This document shows, piece after piece, positions 24,389 through 34,899 of a stretch of 64,000 nucleotides of DNA. The DNA comes from Halichondria panicea (lineage: Eukaryota > Porifera > Demospongiae > Suberitida > Halichondriidae), in the NCBI RefSeq assembly GCF_963675165.1, contig NC_087377.1, positions 13,574,198-13,638,197 of the forward strand. The letters are read 5' to 3'. The notes under the pieces are model-generated. The model worked only from the letters and a program-made list of their open reading frames with translations. It had not been told where the DNA came from and made no database searches. The first letter of the stretch is position 1. Every line of letters starts with the position of its first letter. Both the position numbers and the translations under genes were made by a program.

Positions 24389-26035
24389 TAGAGAACCTTG
24401 AGACAGTAATAAAGAGGTGGATGGTAATTGAAGCGTTTGGGCTGGTAAATCTGGCTATAGGAAAATGGTGATCGTAATTGTCTCTCACAGATGTTCGCTT
24501 CATTTGCTAGGAAAAGGATTGGCTATGGATTTTAAGAAAGCTTTGTCCTAAAGCTATGCACGCAGTGGAACATGGGAATTACAGGCTCCTTGTGGTATAC
24601 TGGTTTAATTAGCTCTTATCTATATCGAATCAGCACTTCTTCCTATTCGTTCAGGTGTACCACTTGTTTACAATAACAATTTACCTGAACAGATCAACTA
24701 TGCCTCGTGTTACGTTTTGCAAACGATACCAATTATAAGCTTATTAAATCAATCTCAAGCTTAAATGATGGCCTGCTAATGCAATCAGATATTGCATCAT
24801 TTTTTTGTTGTGGTCTGACAGTATCTTGCACCATGTTATAATTTATTGTATCACTTAAATTAGTTTCATTTTGTACACTTGCTGTGAGTTCATAAATTGT
24901 TGATGGTATACCGGTATGCACGACACTTATGCCATCTTGTGTATGTTCACGAGTGAATGTACATACTTGATCAGACACTACAGTATTGACTTCGAAGCTG
25001 ATTAGGTAAAGAGTATTAACTAAACATAATTATACATAGTAAGCATCTTACAATCTGGACAAGGGTGTCCACATTTAAACATCACACATAATTACATTGC
25101 TAAACTAGTGATTCTTACCACAAGCCAATGGAATAGGTTAATAGCCATGAGCAGGTAATGTGTTCAAAGGCCCAATGTATTATTGCCCTATGGTATGGTA
25201 AAGTCAGAGTGTGTAGCATTCTTTATTCTTTTCAACTTTTGCTGTTTCTCCCTATAGTTTCGTTATCATAGTCTCTCGTTTGTGTTTTGTTTTGCTTTCT
25301 CTAGTGCCTTAAGTTTCCCATAAAGGGCACTATGACAGGAGAAACTACCCTGCTTGTCCTGCTCTACTCAATTCATTTTGCTAAATGACCCTTTTGGGAT
25401 TGGTTATAGACACACCACCTTAAGTAGGGGAAATATTTAGTGCAAGATATCTGCGGAGCTGACCTACTCTTGAATTACAATCATGCATAATCAAGTTTCA
25501 ACCAGTGTTGGTTATAAATGTGAAAAATTCAAGGTGGAAAAAGGAGGAACTAAATGAATATCTATAGAGTTACTCCCCCTCATGGGCAAATGAATACACT
25601 TAAAGTGTTGACAGTTGAGACTACATGTATTAAAAACCACCCATTAGTTGAAATGTTATTATATAGAAACCATATCACTGAAAGATAAACTAAGCCATCT
25701 ACCACAAACAGACAATCATCTTCCTATAATAACTCAACATTTCAATGCACTAGCACCAGGTACACAATGTATGTGTGTGAACATGTGCACGTACTTATAT
25801 TATATATACCTACACAGCTGCTGGCATCACATGAATGTATAACCGACCACGAAAGTAAACGGGAATTCATAGCCTAACATGGTCATACTAATAAACTGCT
25901 TTCATAACAGGAAAAACCAACATGCATTAATGCATGCATGCCCACCTATATACATGCTACAGCACTAATACAACATTATTTATGCAGGATAATGACCTAA
26001 TGTAGGGAACAATAATTATACAGACAGTTGGCATT
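24389..26035. other. Intergenic, no gene recognised
   Basis: AT-rich with short open stretches only, none with family motifs or paired splice sites that I can support. Confidence 0.45.
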
Positions 26036-26400
26036 GTATCTAGTGTGTTAATGTCTGCCTGAAAGCCTTGTCATGTACGTGTACAAATAAGCTGTTAAAG
26101 GACAATTAGAGGTTATATATAGCATTCTATTATTAAGTTTCTGTGTAGAATCCAATAATGCATTACGGAAACATTAAAAAAGTACACTATAAAAGCAACC
26201 AAGCTTCCTACACATGTCTAAAGCCCGAGTACAAAATTTCAGTTCAGATACACAAATGATATTCATGATATTGATGCTGTTAAGATTTACTATGGAAACA
26301 CCAAACAGTGAGTAGACCGTAATCACAGGGGCTCCGGGTGAATTCCAGACACACCCAATAATAAGAGGAAATAACATAAGCAGACAGGAAATGACAGGCC
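26036..26400. repeat. Block duplicated downstream of both G1 and G2
   Basis: Sequence around GAAAGCCTTGTCATGTACG through AAATTCCAGACACA matches the region 52960-53490, in the same position relative to the 3' end of G2. It supports a large duplication including G1, G2 and their 3' flanks. Non-coding as far as visible. Confidence 0.65.
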
Positions 26401-26632
26401 TTAAAGGATTATCTACTATTGTTAAAGCCAGTAGGCTTAACTTGGATTGGCACTACTCTTGATCTATGAAGCTTTTTATCACTTTTCATATAATTATAGG
26501 ATTGGCCACAAAACCACACAATTAATCCATAGAAACAAGTGAGGGCTATTAATCTCACAACGCCATGACTATGAACAGTGAAAATCAGATTATGTTAACA
26601 GCACTATACATAGTGGATATACCATACACATT

Positions 26633-26945
26633 ACCAGGAGCCCATAAATAAGAGCCCATAATAATATATATATGAAAGTTGCCCATAAATAGGAGCCCAT
26701 AAATAAGAGAAGGAGTGGCTAACTTCAACGTATACTCGGGGATCACGTTTCGTAATTGCCGGTGAAACTGCACTTCCTTGTATAGAAGCGACTAAGTGCT
26801 TGCAAACTGCAGCCCTGTATTGCATATAACACGTGTAGGGATTCAACCACTAAGTGACTCTGCATATATGGAAGTGTGGTCATAGCCACTTACGAAACAT
26901 AATCCCTGTAGTCAGCCGCTCCTTCTCTTATTTATGGGCTCCTGG
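26633..26945. mobile_element. MITE with ACCAGGAGCCCATAAATAAG ends
   Basis: Left arm ACCAGGAGCCCATAAATAAG and an additional inner copy near 26690; right arm is the reverse complement at about 26922-26945. Same family as the hairpin at 6841-6900. No ORF. Confidence 0.75.
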
Positions 26946-27156
26946 CATCACATAAGTGCAATTTAACAATAATCCGGAGGACACTTCCTATAGAGCTACA
27001 AACCAACATCATCACATACATGTACATGTACGCACCCGAGTGTGCATGATTCCATATAGAACACAACATGCAATACCTATGCACTGCTTGGCTCAATACA
27101 AGTTTTCTTTGTTGTTGCCTGAAAGTTGCCTGGTATATGGTTGGTACGCCTTTAAG

Positions 27157-27405
27157 GCCTATGGCAGAGGAGGTCCGACAACCATGGGCCTAACTTTAAT
27201 TCATAACTTGCGTTTAGAGGTACATGTTGCACTCCTCTTAGACTTAGTCCTCTGTCTTGTACTGTTAGGTATAGTTTTAGTAATAATTATAGGAGCTCTA
27301 ACACTCTCAATAACATCTGTAAATTAAGGCAATCAAGTTTCATGATTTGTTCAGCAAAAAATTAATGCTAGGCGCACAGTTGTCGAACCTCCTCTGGGCC
27401 TATGG
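27157..27405. mobile_element. Inverted-repeat element
   Basis: Arms GGCAGAGGAGGTCCGACAAC and near reverse complement GTTGTCGAACCTCCTCTGGG; about 250 bp. Similar in arm sequence to the element at 13136 and 21131. Confidence 0.6.
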
Positions 27406-27790
27406 TTTGAGGTATTATAACAAAACAGTTAATTTATGGACTTAGAATTGGTAATGATCAGTGGTTGAAATGAGCTACATGTACATGTATATTCTATAGT
27501 TGCTCAACATGTTACTATTACATGTATTATGTAAATCAACCAACACTAGCGGAGACTAAGTTTCTTGATAAATAATTAATTAAGTGATCAAAAAATTCTT
27601 GGGTAAAAAGTGAATTGAGAGGAAACAACCTATCTTGAATAAAATAAATAAAACTTTCCTGACATGTTAAACATGTAAGCTGACAATTAAATGATTGTGG
27701 CTAAAATCCGGGGGTAAACTAACAAAAATGATTTCATGTATTGAGAGTTTATTCTTGTACTAAAAATAGTTTTAATTCCATACCACACAC

Positions 27791-30303
27791 CTAGTGCTTG
27801 GTGTAGTGCTTAGAAGGGAGTGGAGGTGCCGGGGGTTCGTTGTTAAGGGCTGGTTTAGGGGGACGGGCTGGAACTATCTCAATAGTTCTGCATGGGAAAA
27901 GTGATCAAGATAAGAACCGTTAACACTACTAGATGATACAAGGGTAAAGTTATGATGACAGAACTACAGTTTATAATTATTTATATAGTTCAAACATGGG
28001 AGACACGTACATGTATTCGATGCATCTGTGGACCCATTATCCCAACCTATACGGACACCTCACCCTTTCGTTGGATTAAGATTTACCTATAAAAACTTTG
28101 GTTGCTGACTACCATACAATTGCATTGGTGGTTATACATGGGGAGCATGTTTTGTGGCACTCAACTTACGGTTTAGGAGGACGTGAGGGAGGCAGTGCCT
28201 TTGGTAATCCGGGGCCGTCATCTGTCATGGTGGGGGATCGAGAGGGGAGAGGAGGGGGAGGGGCTCGGTCGTACTTGTACACGGTACTTGGTACTGCCTT
28301 CATGTTCAACTCCACTGGGAGGCGACCTGTGAGTGAGTGTGGCGAGTGGGGTAGTGTGGGTCATAATCATACTGTAGGGTGTATTTTGCTCCAGCAATTA
28401 AACTACTTGGATCGAGTTAACAGCTGTTAAACATACAAAGAGTCTCATTTTGGTAAACAGGGAAGCATATTATGTTGTATACCACAGTTCTCAATGAGTC
28501 AGAGAGAAGAGCAGGAATGGATGGGGTGGCTTGTTGTAAAGTGAAGCAGTGTTGTGACTAGTGGTTGGGTAGTTAGACAATACTGCCCACACAATCATGG
28601 GAAGCCAGGTGTGGGCCCTTGGGATGAGTGGATACATGTACAGTAGAACCTCGATTATCCGGCCCTCCATTATTCGGAACCTCGATTATCCGGCTTGGCA
28701 GTTTTCTTTCAGAAAATGGGCGTGTCCCTCAAATGCGCATGCGCGTTGCAGCTGTTACCATGGAGACATGCCAGCTTATCTTCTGCGCATGTGCAGACAA
28801 CCATGTGGCACTGCTGTTTATCAATAAAGTGGGTGGAGGATCAAGGCGTGGTTTATCTATTCGATTATCCAGCATATTCACTTATCCAGCCTCCTTCTGG
28901 AACCAAGGTGTCTGGATAATCGAGGTTCTACTGTACATGTGTACATGCATAGTACAAGTACTGTACATGTGCATGCATGTACATGCTAGTACATGATAAT
29001 GAATGACCTTTTGTGATGAGTTAGAAAAGGCTATTAGGGTTGTACAAACATACAGTGTAGGAATAGCAATAACAACAATAATATTATGCTTGTGAGTATT
29101 TTTTTAAGGTTACGATGCAGTGTAATTATCAGTAGTAAATCAAGCTTGTCTTGACTGTATACACTATCGTCATTTTATATTGCATGTTCTTTGCCAGTAA
29201 GGAAATTATCTATTTAAAGGAGGAAAGGGGCAGGGCGGCTCGAAACGATTTCTTCAAAACAATGAACAGTCATCGAGTTAGCTCGTGTAGAAGTCGAAAA
29301 ATATGGAAAAATAGCCGACTAGCTGGCATTTTTCTTCAGTTTGTAGATAGATAGGACCAAGAACTCTTCGAGCCGCCCTCAGGAATATCATAAACTGCTG
29401 GTAGGTCACTGTTCAGTTCTTGTTAGAGTCTTTCTTTGTCTAATATTTGACGACTAAAATCGGTAATAACCACACGATCTTTGTGGTAAATTTTTTGTGC
29501 CATCCAGTTAGCGTACTGATAGCTAGCAAGCGCTGTAATAGTTACTTATGAGTAGTGCAACAGTATAGACACATAAAATAATAGAAACAATCTTCCTTTC
29601 TCACAAAAACAAAAAATAAAAACTCATGAATAATTCATGAGCAAACACTGCATCGTATAACCTTAATACTGTACGGTTATACTGACAATGACAGCTAGGC
29701 CACTATTAGTTAACAGCTTAACTATAGACTATACCAGCAGGGCCACACTTCAAGCAACAGACATGAAAGCACTACTCACCAGTATCGTAGATATTTATGA
29801 ATTCCTTTGCCAGTTGCTCCTCTCCGATCTTACTAAGATGACCAGCCAGCTCCCTCCAGGTTGGTCGCCCGGAGCAACTCCTCATCCACTGGTCGATCAC
29901 CTCCGTTAGACAGCCAGCGTGGTTGTTGCCACACGAATCCTCGATCTAAAATGAGATATTTGAGTGAGTAGCGCGTTACACTAATAATAGATTGGCACTT
30001 CTATTTGTACGATTAAGGTGTGACCAGACAATGGGTTAGTTATATGACTTTTATGAAAGTTATTGTTATCAACTTTCATCATAAAAAACAACACATTCCT
30101 TCACATGTACACCACGTACAGAACAAGGATTTACCCTTGATAGATTCAAGATTAGTAAGTACCTGTTTAATCATTGTTTCAGGCAGCCTCATAGTCTCTG
30201 CCAGCTCCCTCCATTTGTGGTCCATTGACCTGATCTGGACCAAGGCCTGGTCAATGTCCAGGAGCTTGTCCACATCAGGCATGGATGGGGCTGAGGCTGT
30301 GTG

Positions 30304-30379
<76 letters not shown>

Positions 30380-33300
30380 TGTGTGTGTGTGTGTGTGTGT
30401 GTGCACGTGTGTGTGTGTGATTGTGAGAGTGTGACCTCCCTAATGCAAAGAGGCCACCTGAAACATATTTCAGTAGGCAATGGGTTAGGGTAGCACTAAT
30501 AATTAGGTCACCTGTCACTGGAGGAAGCAATGAATGCTATGCACTTTCTAACACTAAAGATGAATACTATTAAATGGAGTGTACAGCAGCTATATCTTGC
30601 TACACCAACTCAGTGTGTGAATCCACATAACAAGGTTAGCTCCCAATTACCCACTGCCTTAAAAGGTAAGGGTAAAACCAGAAGCTGCTTATCAAAGAAC
30701 CACTTCCACTGGTTCCTAATCAGCTGGTCAGATGATGGGATTCTGCCATTTCGGCTGATTAAGAAGAAGTATGCTGTAATGTTGTCTGTTTCTGGTATTT
30801 TTGATTAGGATGCTTCTATCTTGTCTTTCCAAGTGTTGTTTTGCCTGTCTACCAGGAACAGACAACACTATATACAGCTTAATCATATGGAAATGGGGAT
30901 TTCGCTATAACTACCAGGAACGGATGCACTATGGTAGATTTTAGAAGAATCTAGTACACCTATTAAAATCAGTGACAATGACTTAAAGCATAATCACACA
31001 AACAGACTCACCTGTTGGGCTGGCGGGGAGGGTGGCTGCTTTGGCTTGCTTCCTACTGGTGGCAGCAACATCCACAGTGGCGTAGGTCACCTGATGTTGG
31101 TCCACTGTGGCAGTCGTGTTTTTGCCTTTCTTGTGGGGCTGGCTGGAGCTAAGGGCTGCATACACCACTGGCTCCACTGTGGCCTGGGGTGTCGGGAAAC
31201 AAACAGTGTCAAGATCGAATATCTTTCAGTTACAGATCTGTACAATGTGAAGCAGGATATTGCGGTAAAGTATTGTATTGGTGTACATGCACCACAGGAC
31301 ACTTGTACACAAACAGTTTCTTTATGAACCAAAGATGATTTGTTTAACTATAATAATATAGTTAGAATGCCAACCAAAACAAACACCCATTAGTCACAAT
31401 ACTGTAACTAATGACTGCACACACACACACACTCACCACATTGCCGAGCTGGCCATAGCCGGGGAGCCTCTGAGTCTGCAGGAAAATGGAATGCAATGAA
31501 CAATTGTGTCTAGATGAAAATTACCTGTCCAGTGTTCATTGTACTGTAGCCTTCTGAGTTGACTCCTATTTTCTGTAAGGAGGAAAAATAAAAAATCAAT
31601 GCTTTGTCAATAGCTCCAGGTAGTGTTACGTACATTGTCAGAGCTGATGACCACCTCATCGTAAGTTAGTGCCCCAGCATCCTGTATAAGAATAATAATA
31701 AGAAAGTGAGTGCACTGCAAATTATTTATATGCCATAAACCAATTTTTGGCTAAATGTGAGGTACCATGGTCTACATGTATATAGCGTAAACTGACTGAG
31801 CTCTTCTCACCGGGCTACGATTGACTCTGCTGTAACCCTCAGAGTCAGGAGGAGGAGGTTGGGGCTGACAGAGAGATAAAGAGAACAAGAGAGTGGGGTG
31901 GGGGGGGGGGGGGGGGGAGAGAAAAACAGATTTATTTTAAGGCTCTTACCTTCCAGCATCATATGTACAACAGCAAAAAAAGAATAAACTCACTTTTTTG
32001 GCATTTCTTGGGCCATATTGCCTCAGCTCACTGTAGTCTCCCTGAGCAGTGACATATAGGTACACACTACACACTGAGTTTATGATCTTACCTGAAGTCC
32101 CGACATCTCCACCACATCTTCATGGAGCTCGTCTGATTTCTGTCTCCTCAGTAACAGCAGAACAGTCACCGCGATGAGTATGAGACACACCACCACCAGT
32201 GTTCCACCAAAAACACCACCAACTATAGGTCCAATAGAGGGGACAGCTGGAGCATGGAGCAGGGAAGGAAATCAATGATGCTCATCACAATGGATATGCA
32301 CGTAAACAGTATACAATACTTTCATGCACATAGAGGCTGATCAAGTGCTTACTTTCAGTTGTTGGGGGTACACACATGATTGCCTCAGGCTCAGTGTTCC
32401 AAACTCCAGCGTTAGTGCACATGATGGTGTTGGGTCCATTCAGTGAAAGTCCATTGTCACAATGGTAAGTCAGCACTGTTCCCTCCAACACTGTCTCGTT
32501 CAGTCTATCATAGTCCAATATGGTTGTGTTGGATGGCTCCTCAGGGAGAGAGCAGTTAAAAAATGCACACTAAAAAATTTAGCTGCTAACCAAGCATGTC
32601 TCTGCAGGTGATATTAGTGTCTGGTCTCCAAGTTCCCACTCCACCTACACTCTCACATGTACTGGTCATAACACCAGCTGGGAACAGTCCTTTGTTACAG
32701 CGATAGGTCACCTCTGAACTCAATGGGAAGGGTGGTGCCCCACCACTGATATCCACACTGCCTCTGAAAGGAGCAGCAGGAGAGCCACAGGTGACCTCTG
32801 AGGGGGTGCTAATAACAGTCTGATAGTAATTCGATCTACTTTACCTGAGCTACATACGTAAGTGGTAGGATCAAGTGACCATCGTCCATCACTCTCACAG
32901 GATGCTGTTACCGTCTGTCCATTACAAGTGAAGCTCAGAGTTGATTCTAATAGTGCAGGCAGTGGAGGAGCACCAACGATGGTCACTTGGTCCGCAGGTG
33001 TTGGGTTGGAGGGGCAAACAGCTGCACGTTAATAGTATAAATTTCAGCTTTATAGCTAACCAATAGATGGAATCATCACCATTACATCAGTACTAGAGCC
33101 AGCACAGTTGACAGCTCTAATAGACACATTGTAGGGAGTGTTATACGAGATGGTCATCTGTGCTGAGGTGGTGTCCATGGTTACTGGTGACCCGGAGAGA
33201 GGTGTTGGGGAGATGGTGAGGACATACCTGACAGACACACCACCAGTAGAGGAGGGAGGGTCCCACTCTACATTGATAATGGACGAGTTGATTTGATTTT

Positions 33301-33458
33301 GACTGGCGGACAGTCTTAGGTTGAGTGGAAAGGTTGGAGCAACTGCAATTCAAGAGATTGACTTTGTCAAATATCCCAGAGGTGAATGTAACTTGCCAAA
33401 CAGACTTACCTGGTTCTCTACAAACACTGCCCTTAATTCGTTCCAGTAAGTTTGTCAT
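27791..33458 (-). CDS. Receptor G1: FN3-CCP x3-TM, multi-tyrosine tail, Death domain, Pro-rich end; altered 5' part
   Basis: Minus-strand exons: 33458-33410 (MTNLLERIKGSVCREP), 33342-33061 FN3, 33021-32845 CCP1, 32797-32591 CCP2, about 32557-32353 CCP3, 32246-32092 TM, 32041-31994 (DYSEL), 31864-31811 (GYSRV), 31681-31634 (TYDEVV), 31572-31525 (GYSTM), 31475-31437 (GYGQL), 31183-31012 (VVYAAL, VTYATV), 30296-30163 and 29945-29780 Death domain, 28326-28170 and 27887-27791 proline-rich end (stop 27791-27793). All phases agree from FN3 on. Odd points: no Ig or signal-peptide exon; the first exon matches phase but is not hydrophobic. The CCP3 acceptor is missing through a 25-bp deletion relative to G2; skipping CCP3 keeps frame. 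Death helices show WRELAETM and GRPTWRELAGHL. Predicted signalling receptor or a decayed relative of G2. Confidence 0.7.
28641..28933. mobile_element. pogo-like MITE, CAGTAGAACCTCGATTATCC ends, TA target
   Basis: Ends CAGTAGAACCTCGATTATCC and its reverse complement, flanked by TA on both sides, as in pogo/Tigger-type Tc1-mariner elements. It lies in the intron of G1 between the Death domain and the proline-rich exon. No intact transposase. Confidence 0.8.
29105..29664. mobile_element. Inverted-repeat element in G1 intron
   Basis: AAGGTTACGATGCAGTGT at 29106 pairs with ACACTGCATCGTATAACCTT at about 29645-29664. A second pair, GGGCGGCTCGAA near 29232 and TTCGAGCCGCCC near 29367, is nested inside. 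No ORF of note. Confidence 0.6.
30303..30425. repeat. (GA)n then (GT)n microsatellite in G1 intron
   Basis: A long GA run followed by a GT run, directly before the first Death-domain exon of G1 on the minus strand. The equivalent place in G2 (58282-58355) has GT/GA as well. Open reading frames through it are artefacts. Confidence 0.95.
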
Positions 33459-33519
33459 TTTTTAGCATTTGAGCCCTATACTTACTGCAACAAATATTGT
33501 GTGATTTTGTTTCATACAG

Positions 33520-34252
33520 CAAGACCTTCAATAGTTGGGGATCATCAGCTTTTTTATATGGGCAATTCTTCATTCAAGAGTAATTGGACAACTCCTGTTG
33601 GAACCTTTGATATTACGAATTTTCTTGTATAAGTTCATGTTGATGATTCTGTACTGCTACGTCTTACTACAACAGACACCTTTGTTGATATTGAACTCTC
33701 ACTTTTGGAAGGAGAAGTAATTCGTGTATTTGTTCAAGCTATGAGCAGATGTGGTGAAGTTGGCATGCAAAGCGGGTCTACTGTAATTGTCATCCGTGAA
33801 AACAGTAAGTTAAATGCAGTAAATAGACTAGCTAAAGTTTGCACAAATAATATACTTTGCACCTTTCTTTCCTACTTCTTACAGTAAGTTAAATGCAGTA
33901 AATAGACTAGCTAAAGTTTGCACAAATAATATACTTTGCACCTTTCTTTCCTACTTCTTACAGATATTATGCTTGGGGCTGTTATTGCTCTTGCAGTCAT
34001 CAGTGCACTTTTGTTGGTTTTAGCCGTTGCTGGTTGGTCGTGTGCATGTTGTGTAAGTCAAATAAGTAATATTGACCCATGCTCTCATACACACGATTTA
34101 GCTTCAGTTCACTGAGCTATACATCATTCAAACATTGAGCACAATAATTATGATACTATATACCTCCTCCGTTGTAGTGCCAGAAGTATGAGTACGATTG
34201 CGGGAAATGTAAATGGCGAAAAAGAACCTTCCCATCACCATCAGTTAGTTGA
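33520..34252 (+). pseudogene. Third receptor type: FN3-TM-short Cys/basic tail (5' truncated)
   Basis: Exons by splice sites: 33520-33804 (95 codons, phase 1-1, FN3-like with the end RVFVQAMSRCGEVGMQSGS), 33964-34052 (TM: IMLGAVIALAVISALLLVLAV), 34178-34252 (tail CQKYEYDCGKCKWRKRT, stop TGA 34250-34252). The FN3 exon carries an in-frame TAA at 33630-33632. No signal-peptide or upstream exon is present: the fragment starts about 60 bp from the first exon of G1, in the opposite direction. The tail has no YxxV/YxxL pair of the short class. Probably a truncated duplicate of a receptor located elsewhere. Confidence 0.65.
33803..33963 (+). repeat. Perfect 79-bp tandem duplication of an intron
   Basis: The unit from CAGTAAGTTAAATGCAGTA to CCTACTTCTTA is repeated without a mismatch, each with its own 5' donor (GTAAGT) and 3' acceptor (TTACAG). 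Identity implies a very recent event. Confidence 0.9.
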
Positions 34253-34899
34253 TGTTCTCTCTGCCATTATTGCTTTCAGATGTGTTTATCCTGTAGGAAT
34301 CTGAGCTTCAAGTCAAACCGGTTACTTAGAAGGTGGATAGAGCATTACATGTCTTCATTAAAAGTAAGTTACAAGGCCGACTTACAAGAGTATTTAATGA
34401 ATGTGCTTTAATCTATAATGAATGTGTACCCTCTCTCTTTTTAGGTATACAAGAAACAATTAGAAAAAGACTTTTAGTAATGACGTATGCGTTGTTTATG
34501 TCAATGTGGCTTTGTTTATTCAATCCATTACTCTGTGTTATTGAATGTACTATAATGTATACCAGTAATTTTATGTTCGGATTCTATTCAAGATTTTCTG
34601 TGGCGGTGGTGGTGGTGTAGTTGGGCGTCGCCCGAGCTTCCGTTAAGAAAGGAGGCCGGGTTTCAAGCTTATGTCAGGATTTGTCTTGCTCATTGCTGGT
34701 AGCAGCTATGAATAATTATTTATTGTTTTGAAGTGGGTGCCAATTTGTTGGTTGCAGGAAATGGCATACATGCAACCTTTGACCCTAGCCAGTCCTTCCC
34801 CCTTCAATGGCTGCTCGCTAGGACTCCTCTCTATGTGGGATGTGGTAAAGATCATTAACAATAATCTGAGACTACATTGTAGAGGCAAAGACAAGCAAG
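34253..34899. other. Intergenic, 5' flank of receptor D
   Basis: One open stretch at 34333-34620 has no recognisable domain or family motif, and I do not call it a gene. The segment just before the D start codon (AGGCAAAGACAAGCAAG) precedes the ATG. Confidence 0.4.

Noticed and set aside
30020-30530. Open frames of 113-157 codons on both strands
   Set aside because: They run through the GA/GT microsatellite; only the minus-strand Death exon 30296-30163 is real coding sequence.
34333-34620. 95-codon open stretch as a gene
   Set aside because: No recognisable motif and no paralogue in the window; may be chance.
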